Shown here piece by piece: positions 47,100-58,223 of a DNA stretch of 64,000 nucleotides; the first letter of the stretch is position 1; every line of letters begins with the position of its first letter. This stretch comes from Carnegiea gigantea (Eukaryota > Streptophyta > Magnoliopsida > Caryophyllales > Cactaceae). A program made the position numbers and the translations under genes. The stretch spans positions 574,606 to 638,605 of the forward strand of contig JAKOGI010000107.1 of the NCBI GenBank assembly GCA_029747015.1. The letters are read 5' to 3'. The notes below the pieces were generated by a model. It did no database searches. It was not told the DNA's origin and saw only the letters and a program-made list of their open reading frames with translations.

Positions 47100-47107
47100 T
47101 ATATATA
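47100..47107 (-). promoter_or_regulatory. Candidate TATA box of the bHLH gene
   Basis: TATATATA on the minus strand about 65 bp upstream of the start codon, which would give a short 5' UTR of about 35 bases. Position and composition only. Confidence 0.5.
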
Positions 47108-47183
47108 ACAAAAATTACACAAGTCCGTACAAAATAGGGGATTGTAAATGTCAACAGATGTTTGTTTTTAAGAAGAAGAAGAA

Positions 47184-47230
<47 letters not shown>
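47184..47230. repeat. (ATA)n microsatellite upstream of the bHLH gene
   Basis: About 15 trinucleotide units preceded by GAAGAAGAAG, located 75-130 bp upstream of the candidate TATA box. Confidence 0.95.
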
Positions 47231-47235
<5 letters not shown>

Positions 47236-47324
47236 GTGTAAACACAAATTTTGTGCCTAAAATAAATTATACAAAAAATACAGAAATAAATTGAATCTTG
47301 TATTGATGTTATATATGGGTACAA

Positions 47325-47442
47325 TAAAAAAAAGACAACCCGGTGTACAAGCATCTCACGTTCGCGCAGGGTCCGTGGAAGGGTCCCCAAGAGGTGAATT
47401 TTAGGCAGCCTAACCTGACTTTGTCAGTGGCTGATTCCAAGG
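47325..47442 (-). mobile_element. Au-type SINE, 3' part
   Basis: Minus strand: CCTTGGAATCAGCC at 47442, AAAGTCAGGTTAGGCTGCC, then GGGGACCCTTCCACGGACCC, TGCGCGAACGTGAGATGC and TTGTACACCGGGTTGTC ending in a T run. This follows the plant Au SINE 3' half, which also ends in poly-T. The tRNA-like head is not found, so this is 5' truncated. It encodes no protein. Confidence 0.75.
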
Positions 47443-47932
47443 CATATATGAGTACAATCTCTGAATTAAATACAATGAGACGATTCCCTGATTCGATTTT
47501 CTAGTGACTCAAGTGCGTAACTGCTTAATCTTGATCGTTGTAGAATCAACTAAAGAACTCTGAGAACTGCTCTTGATCTTGATATGCATGTAGTTGATTG
47601 TAGTTTCTGAAACTCTATAAGTTCTGATCTTTCTTGCTTGGTAACTGGATGCTGCTTGCCGTTTGAGTTCTGAATTCTGCAAATTCTGGATGTGTAAAAT
47701 AAGGGGGCGAGGACCCCTATTTATAGCCTCTGGCAGTTAGGGTTAGAGTCGGGCTAGGCCTAAGCCTAATAATTATTTTCTCATTTTTAAATAAAGAAAA
47801 ATAATCATCAACGACATGTGCCAGCTTTTACCTGGTTGAATTTTAGCCACATTTAGTTTTGACCAAGCGGGTCCAACAAAGTCAACATAACACATGACAA
47901 TTTGTTATTGGTCGATTTTTTTACACGTGACA
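47443..47932 (-). mobile_element. Probable LTR or captured promoter/5' UTR unit
   Basis: Minus strand: a possible start TGTCACGTG at 47932, a clear TATA motif CTATAAATAGGGGTCC near 47735, then a leader with no open frame (CAGAATTTGCAGAATTCAG; TGCATATCAAGATCAAGAG) and TTGTATTTAATTCAGAG near the end. This arrangement fits a gypsy-type solo LTR truncated by the SINE. No second LTR or target duplication was confirmed. Confidence 0.4.
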
Positions 47933-48485
47933 CTATCCGATTTGTCATAAAATTTTTGCCTTCTACAAAAAGAAAAGTAGCAATGTCTTATTTTAGTCTA
48001 ATTAAGTTGATATATTATATGATTTGACATCACTGAATTTTTTACAGTTATGATCAATAATTCGTAATGTGGTTGCCTCGATGAGTATAATAATATTTTA
48101 ATTCGATCAACTCACTTAAAGAAAAAGTATTGTAGGTATAGTTTTCTAATTCTAAAAAAATTATAAATAATAATTTTTTTAACTAAATAAACTGGTATAC
48201 ATCTTACCACAAGACACTATTGACTTTAAAATTATTTTATCATGTACTAAAATCCAAAAAGATGTTATACAACTACATCACATTTTCATCCTTAATTTTA
48301 CATAATTATAAAATTACATACATTATATGTCTTCATAGATAGGTTAGTTGCATTATGATGTCATTGTGCAGTCGCCCGTAAAGCGGATAAATACTAAAGA
48401 AACTGCCAAATAGTCATGACTATTAAAAATTTAACATTTCAAACCCTAAAATGTATCAGCATAGGATAAAGTAATTAGGCACTTA
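47933..48485. other. AT-rich intergenic sequence, nothing supported
   Basis: No coding frame, terminal repeat or RNA gene recognised. Confidence 0.6.
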
Positions 48486-48906
48486 GCGCGTGTTCGGCAA
48501 CAGCGTTTTGAATAGCGTTTAGCGTTTTAACTAAATCAATACACTCATCAAGTAATTTTTAGTGTTCGGTAACATAGTATTTTGACTAGCGTTTTAAGTA
48601 GCGTTTAGCGTTTTAGGCAGCGTTTTTGAAAAGCTAATAATATTAACATTTGGCATTTAAAAGTAGTGTTTCATATTTTTTAACCAAAAAATATCCTTAC
48701 GAAATTTTATATTTGGAAATTACCTATATCCTTTTACGTCAATTTACATTAAACAGCTAAATTTATCAAACACATTTATTTTAACTGCTCATCTAAACAG
48801 CTATCCGCTAACAGCTAAATTAGAAACGCTATCCGCTGCCTAAACAGCTATCCGTTGTCTAAACCACTATCCGCTACTTGCACCGCTAATTTTGCCGAAT
48901 AGGGCA
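48486..48906. mobile_element. TGTTCGG-type MITE, copy 1
   Basis: 421 bp flanked by TTA (48483-48485 and 48907-48909), the Harbinger target site. Ends are GCGCGTGTTCGGCAAC and, from the right, TGCCCTATTCGGC. The left half is made of AGCGTTTT-type and the right half of GCTATCCGCT-type short repeats, which are partly complementary. A direct second copy is at 49116. Confidence 0.8.
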
Positions 48907-48913
48907 TTAACCA

Positions 48914-49035
48914 ATAAGGTCTTACCCTAGTGGTTAAGACTGATGTTCTGGATACTTTAAGTCCCAGGTTCGATTCCTCCTTCTTCTATTGTATTGTAAT
49001 TATATTGTATAAACCGGTAAAGTTGGCAACCATAG
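48914..49035 (+). mobile_element. tRNA-like SINE head
   Basis: An A-box-like TACCCTAGTGGTTAAGA and a B-box-like GGTTCGATTCC lie about 45 bp apart in the usual order for an RNA polymerase III promoter. A T-rich tail follows (ATTGTATTGTAATTATATTG). It does not fold as an intact tRNA, so a SINE is more likely. It lies between the two MITE copies. Confidence 0.5.
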
Positions 49036-49115
49036 ACCAGACCATGGAAGATGAGATAACCTTCTATTACATAGGCAGTGGTGCTCTGTTACTCTTCTGT
49101 GGAGCAGAAGACTTT

Positions 49116-49548
49116 GGGTGTGTTTGGCAACAGCGTTTTGAGTAGCGTTTAGCGTTTTAACTAAGTCAAATCACTCATCAAATAATTTTTAGCGTTCGGT
49201 AACATAGTGTTTTGACTAGCATTTCAAGTAGCGTTTTGCGTTTTAAGCAGCGTTTCTGAAAAGTTAATAGTATTAACGTTTGACATTTAAAAGTAGCGTT
49301 TCATACTTTTTTACCAAAAAATATCCTTACGAAATTTTATATTTGGAAATTATCTATATCATTTTATGTCAATTTACATTAATCAGCTAACCCAACAGCT
49401 AAATCTACCAAACACATTTATTTCAACTATTCATCTAAATAGCTATCCTCTAACAGTTAAATTAGAAACGCTATCCGCTGCCTAAACAGTTATCATTTAC
49501 CTGAACCGCTATCCGCTACTTGAACCATTAATTTTACCGAACAGGGCC
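49116..49548. mobile_element. TGTTTGG-type MITE, copy 2
   Basis: 433 bp, the same family and orientation as 48486-48906 (about 88-90% by eye), flanked by TTT (49113-49115 and 49549-49551). Ends are GGGTGTGTTTGGCAAC and, from the right, GGCCCTGTTCGG. Confidence 0.82.
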
Positions 49549-49551
49549 TTT

Positions 49552-51592
49552 GTTTACATATTTTTACTTACCCCTCTTTTCCCTCCTCTTTCTACTTCGT
49601 CTTTGCTCCTAATTGACACAATGATGAATTCATCAACATTGCCTGGATCATCATAATTTGACGTATGTTGTATCACCATCGCCCTTAATTATTCTTCGGC
49701 AATCTCAATCATGTTGTCATTCCAAACATCACCTTGAATAGTAGTGATTTGGCGACAATGGTGGGGCGAACCCAATTGTAACCTGGAGGATTTTAATGGC
49801 TTCCCCGAAGATTTTTTATCTACATGTAATTTTTCATTCATCAATTGCGGTGAAGTACGAGTTAGTTTCCTAGTCCATGATGGAGTAAGACAAATTAATT
49901 GCGTGAATGCATCAGGCCATGATGAAATGCCAGGTTTAAAATTTAGTTCTTATCTATAAAAGATTAAATAATTTCTAATTTTCGATGAAAGCTCTGTCTT
50001 ATGTACATAAAAGTTTGATTACCTAAGATTAAATTGATTATTCTTTACACATCTATATTGGAATGTGATGCGTATTAATTAATTAAACTGGTAAAGATTT
50101 TGAACTTATTGTTAGAGATCTAAGTTTAAATTCCACATAGATTGATTTTTGTGTCTCCTTTTGTATCAAATTTATTATAATAGTCATCTGAATCACCATT
50201 TTAAATTAGTTACGGGAACAAAATTACTCATTTTTCATATTTGATTCTTGATTTGTGTTTCTTCTTTTTTGAATCAAAATGTCAAACTTCATTGCATTCA
50301 ACTCAAACTTCATTTTTTGTAACCGGTCCATAATAATATAATAGACAACATATTTACTTTTTGCCAGTTCTTCCCACTTTTATCCATTCATTCAAGAAAA
50401 ATCTCATTTCCTTCCATCCTATTCACGCTGTCTGAAGAAGAATTTCTCATTCTTTCTCATTTTTTTGTATTCATTTTATTCCCCATTTTTCTAATTTCTT
50501 CATCATATTTTCATTCCTTTTTATTTGCTCCTTCCAAGCCCTTAGAGTACGAACACAACTAAGTGAACTAACATATGATTCATGCGGGCGGCTGGCCGCA
50601 TTTATGCAAAGTTTGTATCTTGCCTCTCACAATTGCAATCACAGTCACAATCACGCCAGGCACGCACATGGAGCAGCAACATCCAATGATAGACAAAGGG
50701 AAAAAGAAAGGAAAGAAAAAGGGCCAATGCACTACAGAGGAAACGTCCACTCAATGTATACAGCATTATGTATTTGACTCCGAATCTCCAATTATCGATT
50801 GCCTAATGGATGCACATTCGGACATTCTCATTAATTACTTGTGAAGTGATCCGGCAAGAGTTAACTCACCTTAGCTTGTAATACCAAGTAAATGAGAAAT
50901 AAAAAATTCAATTAGCAGTATGAGAGAATTTTTCTTGCTCTTATTTTCATTTATTTGTCTTATGTATTTTCTTACTTAGCGTGCTTTCATGAGACATGAC
51001 CATACAAACTTTTTAGTAGACTTACTTACGATTTTCTTTTTAAAAAAAATTTCTTATGTTTGATTCATTAGTGTTTTACTATTTCAACTTATAATACCAA
51101 CAGTATATTTAATAAAAATTGTTAACACATCTACATTATTCTTTATATCTCCTATGTATTACAATAATAATAATAATAAGAGAAACGACTCATTATCTAT
51201 TTAGCTCGTGCATAACAAATGTGTATCTAATAAGAGTTCTACAAAATGTAAAATTTAATACTCTAACATCAAATGTAACTTATCAAAAAGATAATAATAA
51301 TACAATTATTATTAGAGTAACATAAGATATTGCTCTAAATATTTTATCAATAAAAGCTAGTAAAGATTATTTCTTATCCAACTTTTTCTGCTAGCAAGGA
51401 AGTAGAAAATTTGGGAAGAGTCATGTCCCTAATAAGGGAAGAGTCATACCTCACCTTGAATTTGTAAGCTCAATTAGATAATGCTGGATGGAGGGTCCAC
51501 TAGATCCTAATTTATCATTATGGGGGAAAAAGAAAAGGATCCATTAACCTAATAGCATAAACCTATATGCATGAAATATGGGTGCCAGTTAA
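49552..51592. other. Intergenic, no supported gene
   Basis: Mostly AT-rich. Open frames at 49744-49959 and 50575-50844 (the latter with a KGKKKGKKKGQ basic run) have no recognised domain. 50085-50150 has a weak tRNA-like box pair (AAACTGGTAAAG and GTTTAAATTCC), possibly another decayed SINE. Confidence 0.5.
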
Positions 51593-51597
51593 CAAAA

Positions 51598-52998
51598 TGA
51601 TAAACCTCTAACTTCGCTATTTTGGTCCCTTGATTCCACCACTCTTTCCTATTTATTTCCTCAATTCAGTGAGGAATTTGATCGTATTTGCTCCTCGTTG
51701 CTCGTAATTGTCTTATTTGGACTAATTTCACTTTTTGTAGGTGTTTTGACCTTAATTGGAAGGAATATGCATTCATTGGCACATAGATAAGCAAAGAGTG
51801 ATGCTTCAAGAAGAGAAGAGGTTTGAGGAGTCGGCAGAAAGGCAAGCAACCAAGGGGTAGAGCTGAAAGATTCTGCACAGCCAACAGTGCATGTGTTCGT
51901 AGCCGTGCATGGTCATTGAAATGTTAAAGAAACATACGGTTGCGCATGTGATGTCAGCACGATCGTGCGTGCAACGTAGAAACTTCGTGCTCTTTTTCAC
52001 GGTCGTGCGCTTTGGGCCTAGGTCTACGATTTAGCCGACTTTAACTCTCTTTAATAGCTGTGTTTTGGGACGATTGGGGGAGTTTTTTTTTTTTGCAACA
52101 CCTTTTGAGACTCTTTTCCTCTCAGTTTTCCTGAAGTTAGGTTTAAGGCTTTAGCGTAACAATACCTTTGCGATTTGAATATTACTATTGTTGGATTCAG
52201 GATTTATTCTTCATTTAGATTTGCAGTTCAGGGGTTCATTTTCTCAAATCTCTCTCTTTCATTATTATTGACTGCTTTAGTCCTTTAATAATTGTTAGTA
52301 TGATGTTTTCTTAATATTTTGTTGAGAATCTCATTATGTTTAGTGGCTACTCTCCCTAGCTTGGGTTGGGATTAATGCCAACTATGTCTAGTTGAATCAT
52401 GGTTGAGCCAAATTCTTGCTTGCCTCATGTTTGTGTTATTGAATTCCACTTTGCCCACCTTATGTTCGATGAATTGCTTGAAAGAGCATTCAGCTCTTTC
52501 TATTGGGGTTTGGGGAAACATTGAAATTAAAGATGAAACCTTTACCTAGAGTGACTTAGTAGACAATTAGAATTTTAATATAAAAATAATTGAAATTCTA
52601 ATTGCGATTTGAGATTGTAGATCTTGTAATCCTTCAACTCTAGCACCATGGTTCTAGGATTAGTCTTCGACTCTTGAGAGACAGAGGGGACGGGTTTAAT
52701 TATCAATCTATCCATCCATATTGCAACGCTTGGGCGAGTTTGATGGGGTTAGTGATTGATTCACTAGTATAATTGTGTTATTAATTTTAACTTAGGTGTT
52801 TTAATATTCTGATTTCTCAATTATATTCTTAGTTATTATCGTTTCCTTAGTTGCTAGTTGAATCATTGAAATTGATTTGCTTTCATTGAATGTTCAGATT
52901 AGTTCTAGTAACTAAAAGCGAGTTCCTTATGGGATCGACCCATACTCGCCGGTTGTTAGTTACAGCTATGCTGTGCGCTTGCAATTTTAACTGTAACA
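51598..52998 (+). mobile_element. Solo Athila-type LTR
   Basis: 1401 bp. It starts TGATAAACCTC, as the LTR at 10954 does, and ends ACTGTAACA. The 5-bp target duplication CAAAA is at 51593-51597 and 52999-53003. It contains the hallmark GGGATCGACCCATACTCGCC near 52930 and GC palindromes at about 51885-52010. No internal element sequence is attached on either side, so it is a product of LTR-LTR recombination. Confidence 0.9.
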
Positions 52999-53274
52999 CA
53001 AAACTGATAAACCTGATACAAATTTATGAAGAGTCATGTCCCTAATGAGGGAAGAGTCATACCTTACCTTTACCCGTCCTTTTACACCAAAAAAAGACGT
53101 GGCATTAAAGAAACCAAAATTGAATCAATCCTACCCATTTAACCTTGGCTTATATTTGGCACAACCGAAGTTGAACCTAACACATATATTATATTTAAAT
53201 CTTTGGATACAGTTTGTAAATTTTAGAGTGCATGCAAATCTATCTATATCCATATTTTTTTTTGTGAGACCATA

Positions 53275-53790
53275 AGGATGTTAAGCGTCTCTTCTCATAA
53301 GAGTATGCCCAACGACATCATCTGCTAAAATAGCTCTAAGAGATAGAGAAAAACAAATATCTGAAGAGAATGACGCTGTAACTAAACGTCCAAATTTTGA
53401 AAGCCAATCAGTTGCCATATTTACTTCCTTAAAAATGTGGGTAGTAAGTAAATGGATAACTTGATTCTACCATATACAAATGTCTTCGATAATATTAGAT
53501 ATTTGTCAACGAACTAAAATATTTCCTTTTAGTGCTTGAATCAGTATCTTATTATCACTTTTAATGACGATGTTGTTGAAACCAGCCTGAATTGCTAATC
53601 ATAATCCGTCACGCAATGCTCTTGTTTCTACAACCAAAATAGATGTATCGTTATAATAGGTCGCTCCTACCTTAATAAGTTTACCTGTCTAGTATCGAAT
53701 GATGAAACCTCCTGCTGCTGATGAGTTGATGAGAGATCCATCAAATTGAGTTTGACGAAATCTGGCGATGGAGGATGCCACCTTACTAGA
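53275..53790 (-). pseudogene. RNase H (RVT_3-type) domain of a LINE, decayed
   Basis: Minus strand: RWHPPSPDFVKLN, then in another frame FDGSLINSSAAGGFIIRY, VETRALRDGL, LAIQAGFNNIVIKSDNKIL, NMATDWLSKFGRL. This is the plant RNase H-like domain found at the C-terminus of L1-type ORF2 and related genes. At least one frameshift (near 53745) and several stops break it. It is followed 3' (lower coordinates) by AT-rich sequence with no clear poly-A tail. Confidence 0.75.
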
Positions 53791-53805
53791 TGATTTGAGG
53801 TGATA

Positions 53806-54020
53806 GAGGAATAGGAATGGGCATGGGGCGAGTACGAGATGGGTAGAGCTATACCTGCATCCATACCCATTTTCAAAAGTCATCCCTATAGCCGCCCCAA
53901 TACCCATCGGGTTTTCAAAATATATCCCCATAACCATAACCATCAGGTATTTTAAGTATTTTGGGTTTTAATCGGGTATATATGGATGTTAAAATACAAT
54001 ACCCATCAGGTCCCCTTTTT
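53806..54020. repeat. GGGTATGGG/ACCCATCGGG-rich transposon end
   Basis: AATGGGCATGGGGCGAGTAC on the left is followed by repeated ATACCCAT and CATCGGGTTTT motifs up to CCCATCAGGTCCCC. This is a composition typical of the ends of some plant hAT-related MITEs. It may be the 3' terminus of the hAT element at 54735. Borders are uncertain. Confidence 0.4.
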
Positions 54021-54734
54021 TTTATCTCAAGAAATTAACAATATTACTTAAGGCAGAATGTGTAGCTAGTACATTATCACCTATTCACCTTACCCCATTC
54101 CAAAAGATTAAATGCATGTGTACTGTGTACATGCTGCCCCTGCCTGCTCATCATAATAATAGCTCATAACAAATTGACATCTAGATATTCATGTTTCGGG
54201 TACATACACATCCTCCAACTTAACACACAAGCTAAAACACGTAATCTCGGTACATACTAATGTTCTAAAAGTCACAACTAGAATATTAAGTTATAAAAAT
54301 GAAGTTCTAAAACTTAATATATCAACACAACATCCACCAACAGGCAACAATCCCAGTAGAATGCAAGACCAAGACCCTGCTGCCAGCATATCTTCAACGG
54401 CAAAAGTTCATCATAATGCCTTCATTCTAGTATCACTTTCAATCACCTATGAGATTATTGAATAATAAATATAACATCACTTGCAGTTTTCTATAAATGT
54501 AAAGAAATTTAAGAAAAAGGCTTGAATAATTAAGAAGACTAGTTGCCTACTAAATCAATAACTTAACTTATTGCCTGGCCATCAAAATCAGAATCTTGAA
54601 GGACCATAGCAACAGCAAAAGAACTCTCTAATTTAGTAGCTGCAAGAAAAGTTGTGCATTTAGAATTCAAAAACATTATACAAACTTTTTTTAAAAAGGT
54701 ACACCAAAAAATATACATTACCTTTTGTGATTTC

Positions 54735-56399
54735 TCCAATCATCCAATTTTGCATGCACATCAGTGCTTCCATTGTCTTGGAATGCAAAATTGAGTGATG
54801 CGGACTAACAACTCATCCACCTATACTAGATAAACTCTCAAAATCCATGGTGGAAACTGGAATTGCTAATAATCACCCTCTATGTTGGATACTTGAAATC
54901 TTTTCTCCAAAAATCTAATGCGTCGAAATGTTTTATATTAGGCATCACATCCTTCTCCAAGTAATGATCTAACTATGACCTCAAGTTGACCTTCATTTTC
55001 TTGGTTTTCTTATGTGCAGCATGTTTATTATGGCAATCTTCTTCAAAAGGCCCTTTTTGAGGAAAATGAGAGTCACTAGTGAAGGTCGGAGTAGCAAGAG
55101 AGGGATCCTCAACAATTAGAGCTTCAACTTTTCTATCCACATACACTACTAAGAGATCATACAACAAGGAGGTTATTCTTTGAATCTCCTTGGAAGCCTC
55201 ACTTTTATAAATCTATTTGAAGTAAAAGTCCACACAATCCAATTTATTCCTTGGAGCAAGTATTGAGGTAATTGCTAATAGGTCATTCATTTCACTCCAA
55301 TATTTATCAAACTTATCAATCATTCTAGATCATATCAACAATAATCTCAATATCAGATCTCAACCAACTTTGCAAATTCAATTTAATCTCACTAATGAGC
55401 CTAAAAAGCAAGTTGGCAGTAGAAAATTTATTCCAGAGATCAATAAAGTCACATCATAGAACATTTTTAATTTCTTATCATCTCAACAAATTTCCAATCA
55501 TTGGCACTTGGTAAAGAAAAATTCAGCCTTAAATTTATACATTTCAATCTCTTAAAATTTGCCTTGTAAGGCAAAGAAGACTCAAGAATCAAATAAGTGG
55601 AGTTCCACCTAGTTTTAAAATCAAAATGAATCTTTTTTTGTGGACTGAATTTTCAAAAACCTCCCCGAGTACTCAAACTTCTCATATCTTTTAAGAGTTG
55701 CAAACCAAAAAGCAATATAATCACGAATTCTCTCAATCCCATTACCAATCACATCTAAACCATCTTTCACAATCAAATTTAAAATGTGAGCACTACACCG
55801 CATATGCAAGAACTGACCACCAAATATAGGATAATTAGTTTCAAACTTCCCAAGCAAGATATCCATCATGGAATCATTTGTTGTATAATTATCCACAACA
55901 ATAGAAGAAATCTTATTTTTCAAATTGTATTGAAACAAACACTGATCCATGAGAATGGTGGCAAGAGCATCACTTGTGTGTGGATGTGGCACATACATGA
56001 ACCTAGATACCATTGTTTAAAAAATATTAATAGTACACCAAAATAAGCTTACATATAATACAAACAAACATTAAAGACACATTGTCAAATGTTCTATTTA
56101 TCAAAGAAGCACTACTAAACATTCCAGGAATCAAAAAACATTGTCAAAGACACATTATGAAACAATTTAAGTATCAAACATAAATAAGAATATCTCAAAG
56201 TACGATTTTGAAGAATCCAATCATCATCCATAAAATCAGCTGTCACGGCCATACATCCCTTCTTCTGATTAGAAGTCGTCCATAAATCAATAGTCACCAC
56301 AACTCTTCCTTGATTTACCTCCAACAACTTCTTCAAAGTAGACTTTCCATTCCCAAACAGCTTCAAAATATCAATTCTTAAAGTACGACGAGATACCAT
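54735..56399 (-). pseudogene. hAT-family transposase (RICESLEEPER-like), decayed
   Basis: Minus strand, from 56399: SRRTLRIDILKLFGNGKSTL, then GRVVVTIDLWTTSNQKKGCM (start of the catalytic RNase H-like fold). From 56013: HTSDALATILMDQCL, ISSIVVDNYTTNDSM, FLHMRCSAHILNLIVKDGLD and ERIRDYIAFWFATLKRYEKF. Further on: WNSTYLILESSL near 55600, DKFDKYWSEMNDLLAIT near 55300, and a dimerisation-region remnant DFWRKDFKYPT near 54880 with EALMCMQNWM near 54750. Multiple stops and shifts disable it. The BED zinc finger upstream was not found. This cut-and-paste transposase family also has domesticated members, but the decay here argues against function. Confidence 0.9.
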
Positions 56400-56649
56400 T
56401 TCAAAATTGGGGTTTAGGCCACTAACAAATCATGCAAAACCACATGATCAATCATAAATAGAGGATATTCATGCATAATAATCATCTCAGTTAACTCTTA
56501 TCTTGACTTTTCTTAATTGAACTCATAATTTTCTAATCTCTTCTCTCCATTGTTTTCAGTCTTAAATCTTAGGGTTCACTCCGCACTAGCTCGCATCTTG
56601 CTCTTTACACAAAACCTTAGCAAATGGTCACTTAAATACTTAGTCCCAT

Positions 56650-58223
56650 TGTAATGCCCGGGATTCTTAACTCGGGCTAACTGTTTTGGTTAGTGTTTTT
56701 ATTAACTGTGTTCTATGTAGTTGATCATGTTAGGCTATTTGTTTACAAGTCAATCAAGTGCAATATTTATACGTAGTGATTTTGTTAATTTTCCTAATTT
56801 AGTAAGCAATTACGTAACATTAGTGAATTTGTTAATTAGGTAGCCAAGACATGATTACGCAAAATTCGTAAGCTGAGTGAAAATGTTCAAGGTTGAGATT
56901 GAATGAGATTAGACTAATTAGCATCGAGATTGGTTTATTAAGTGAAATTAAAATAACAACAAAAAAAACAAAAAAAAGGGGAAAGGAACTAAAAAGGGCC
57001 CGAGGCCCCCTTTCCCTCTGCGGCAAAAAGAACACAATAGGGGGGTTTCTCACCCCAACCTCATGACCCACAACCCAAAGAGAGAGAAAGAGAGATTGAG
57101 TGAAATAGAGAGAGAGAGAAAAAAAGGCCGGTCGGGTGGCCAGCAGCGGTGGCAGCACCGCCCCAGTTCGCACAACCAGCCACGACCTCGACCTCGCCAA
57201 ACAGAGAGAGAGATCGAGAGAGAGGAACCACGAGAGAGAGACATCGTGGCTGTGGTGGTTGATACCGGTGGGACGATGACCGGGCAGCGTTGGCAAGGTG
57301 TCCTCGCAAGTGGGCCCAGGGCTGGTGACCACCAAGGGCCACACGAACCAGAGGCTTGGGATTAGGGTTTGGGAGCTCACCACTAGCACGACGACCATCA
57401 CCGCGACCACCATCAAGGTGGTCTGACCTGATCTGGATGGCGAAGGACTAGGACCGAGCGAAGGAGGAGGCAGAATAGAGCAGCGCTAGCAGGGGAACCA
57501 AGCCGCATGCGTCCAAACCAAACCCTAGGTCGGTTTATTAGCTTAGAGTCCAGGTGGGTAGTTCCTCATCCCTAAACCTACTATTAATTTACAAATATTT
57601 TCGAAATATTTGTAATAGCTGATTTAGTAGTTAGGTTGAAACCGTAACGAGTTGAGAAACTACAAGTACTCAGTGAATCATTTGGGTTGAACTAAAATTT
57701 TGAGGACTGTTGTGGTCGGTGCTATGAGGAGGGAGACCGGGCTGTGTGAAACTCTATAAATTATGAAGTGTAATATTGTGTTATAAATGTGATATTAGTC
57801 AGATTCTGCTGAAACTAATTCCGCTAAGCTGAAAAGAGGCATTAATTGATAACATTGGGTTCGCATGTGTGCTATGTATGTTTGTATAAACCATGTCATG
57901 CCAAATTAATGTGCCTATAGCCCCTAGGTTGCTTGGTTGTTTAAGTGTCTCAACTAATCGATGCGTGAGTTAAGAAGTCATTCATGAATGAAAATTTCCT
58001 GATTCACTAAATGTATTCCTAAGGCCTTAGTTGAATGACTGATTGTTTAGCCGCCCCTAAACTATGTTACGCTTGCTTATTTGAATGAACATGTGGTTGC
58101 ATTGAGTGAACCTTGAAATGTACCTAGAATAGTCCCTTGAGTCGAAACGAGCGACTGTCTATGGCAAATAGCCCAGTTGTTAGCTAAAGGTGGTTGTGAT
58201 TACATTTTATAGAATCAGCCAAA
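56650..58223 (+). mobile_element. Probable Ty3/gypsy LTR or LARD fragment
   Basis: Begins TGTAATGCCCGGGATTC, a typical start of long gypsy LTRs. It then has a purine-rich promoter-like stretch (56955-57060), a GAGA-repeat zone (57080-57245), a GC-rich leader and about 700 bp of unstructured sequence up to segment B. The longest open frame (56832-57416, minus) lies across the low-complexity part and has no domain. The 3' end and orientation are inferred. Confidence 0.42.

Noticed and set aside
48914..48990. Functional tRNA gene
   Set aside because: Boxes A and B are present, but acceptor and anticodon stems do not pair convincingly. A SINE head fits better.
50575..50844. 89-codon open frame as a small secreted or basic protein gene
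   Set aside because: There is no signal peptide or recognised motif, the surroundings are AT-rich and noncoding, and the length is within chance.
56832..57416. 194-codon minus-strand open frame
   Set aside because: It lies over GA/CT-repeat and GC-biased low-complexity sequence inside an LTR-like region. The translation is Ser/Leu/Arg-rich with no domain, and other frames of the same stretch are also open.
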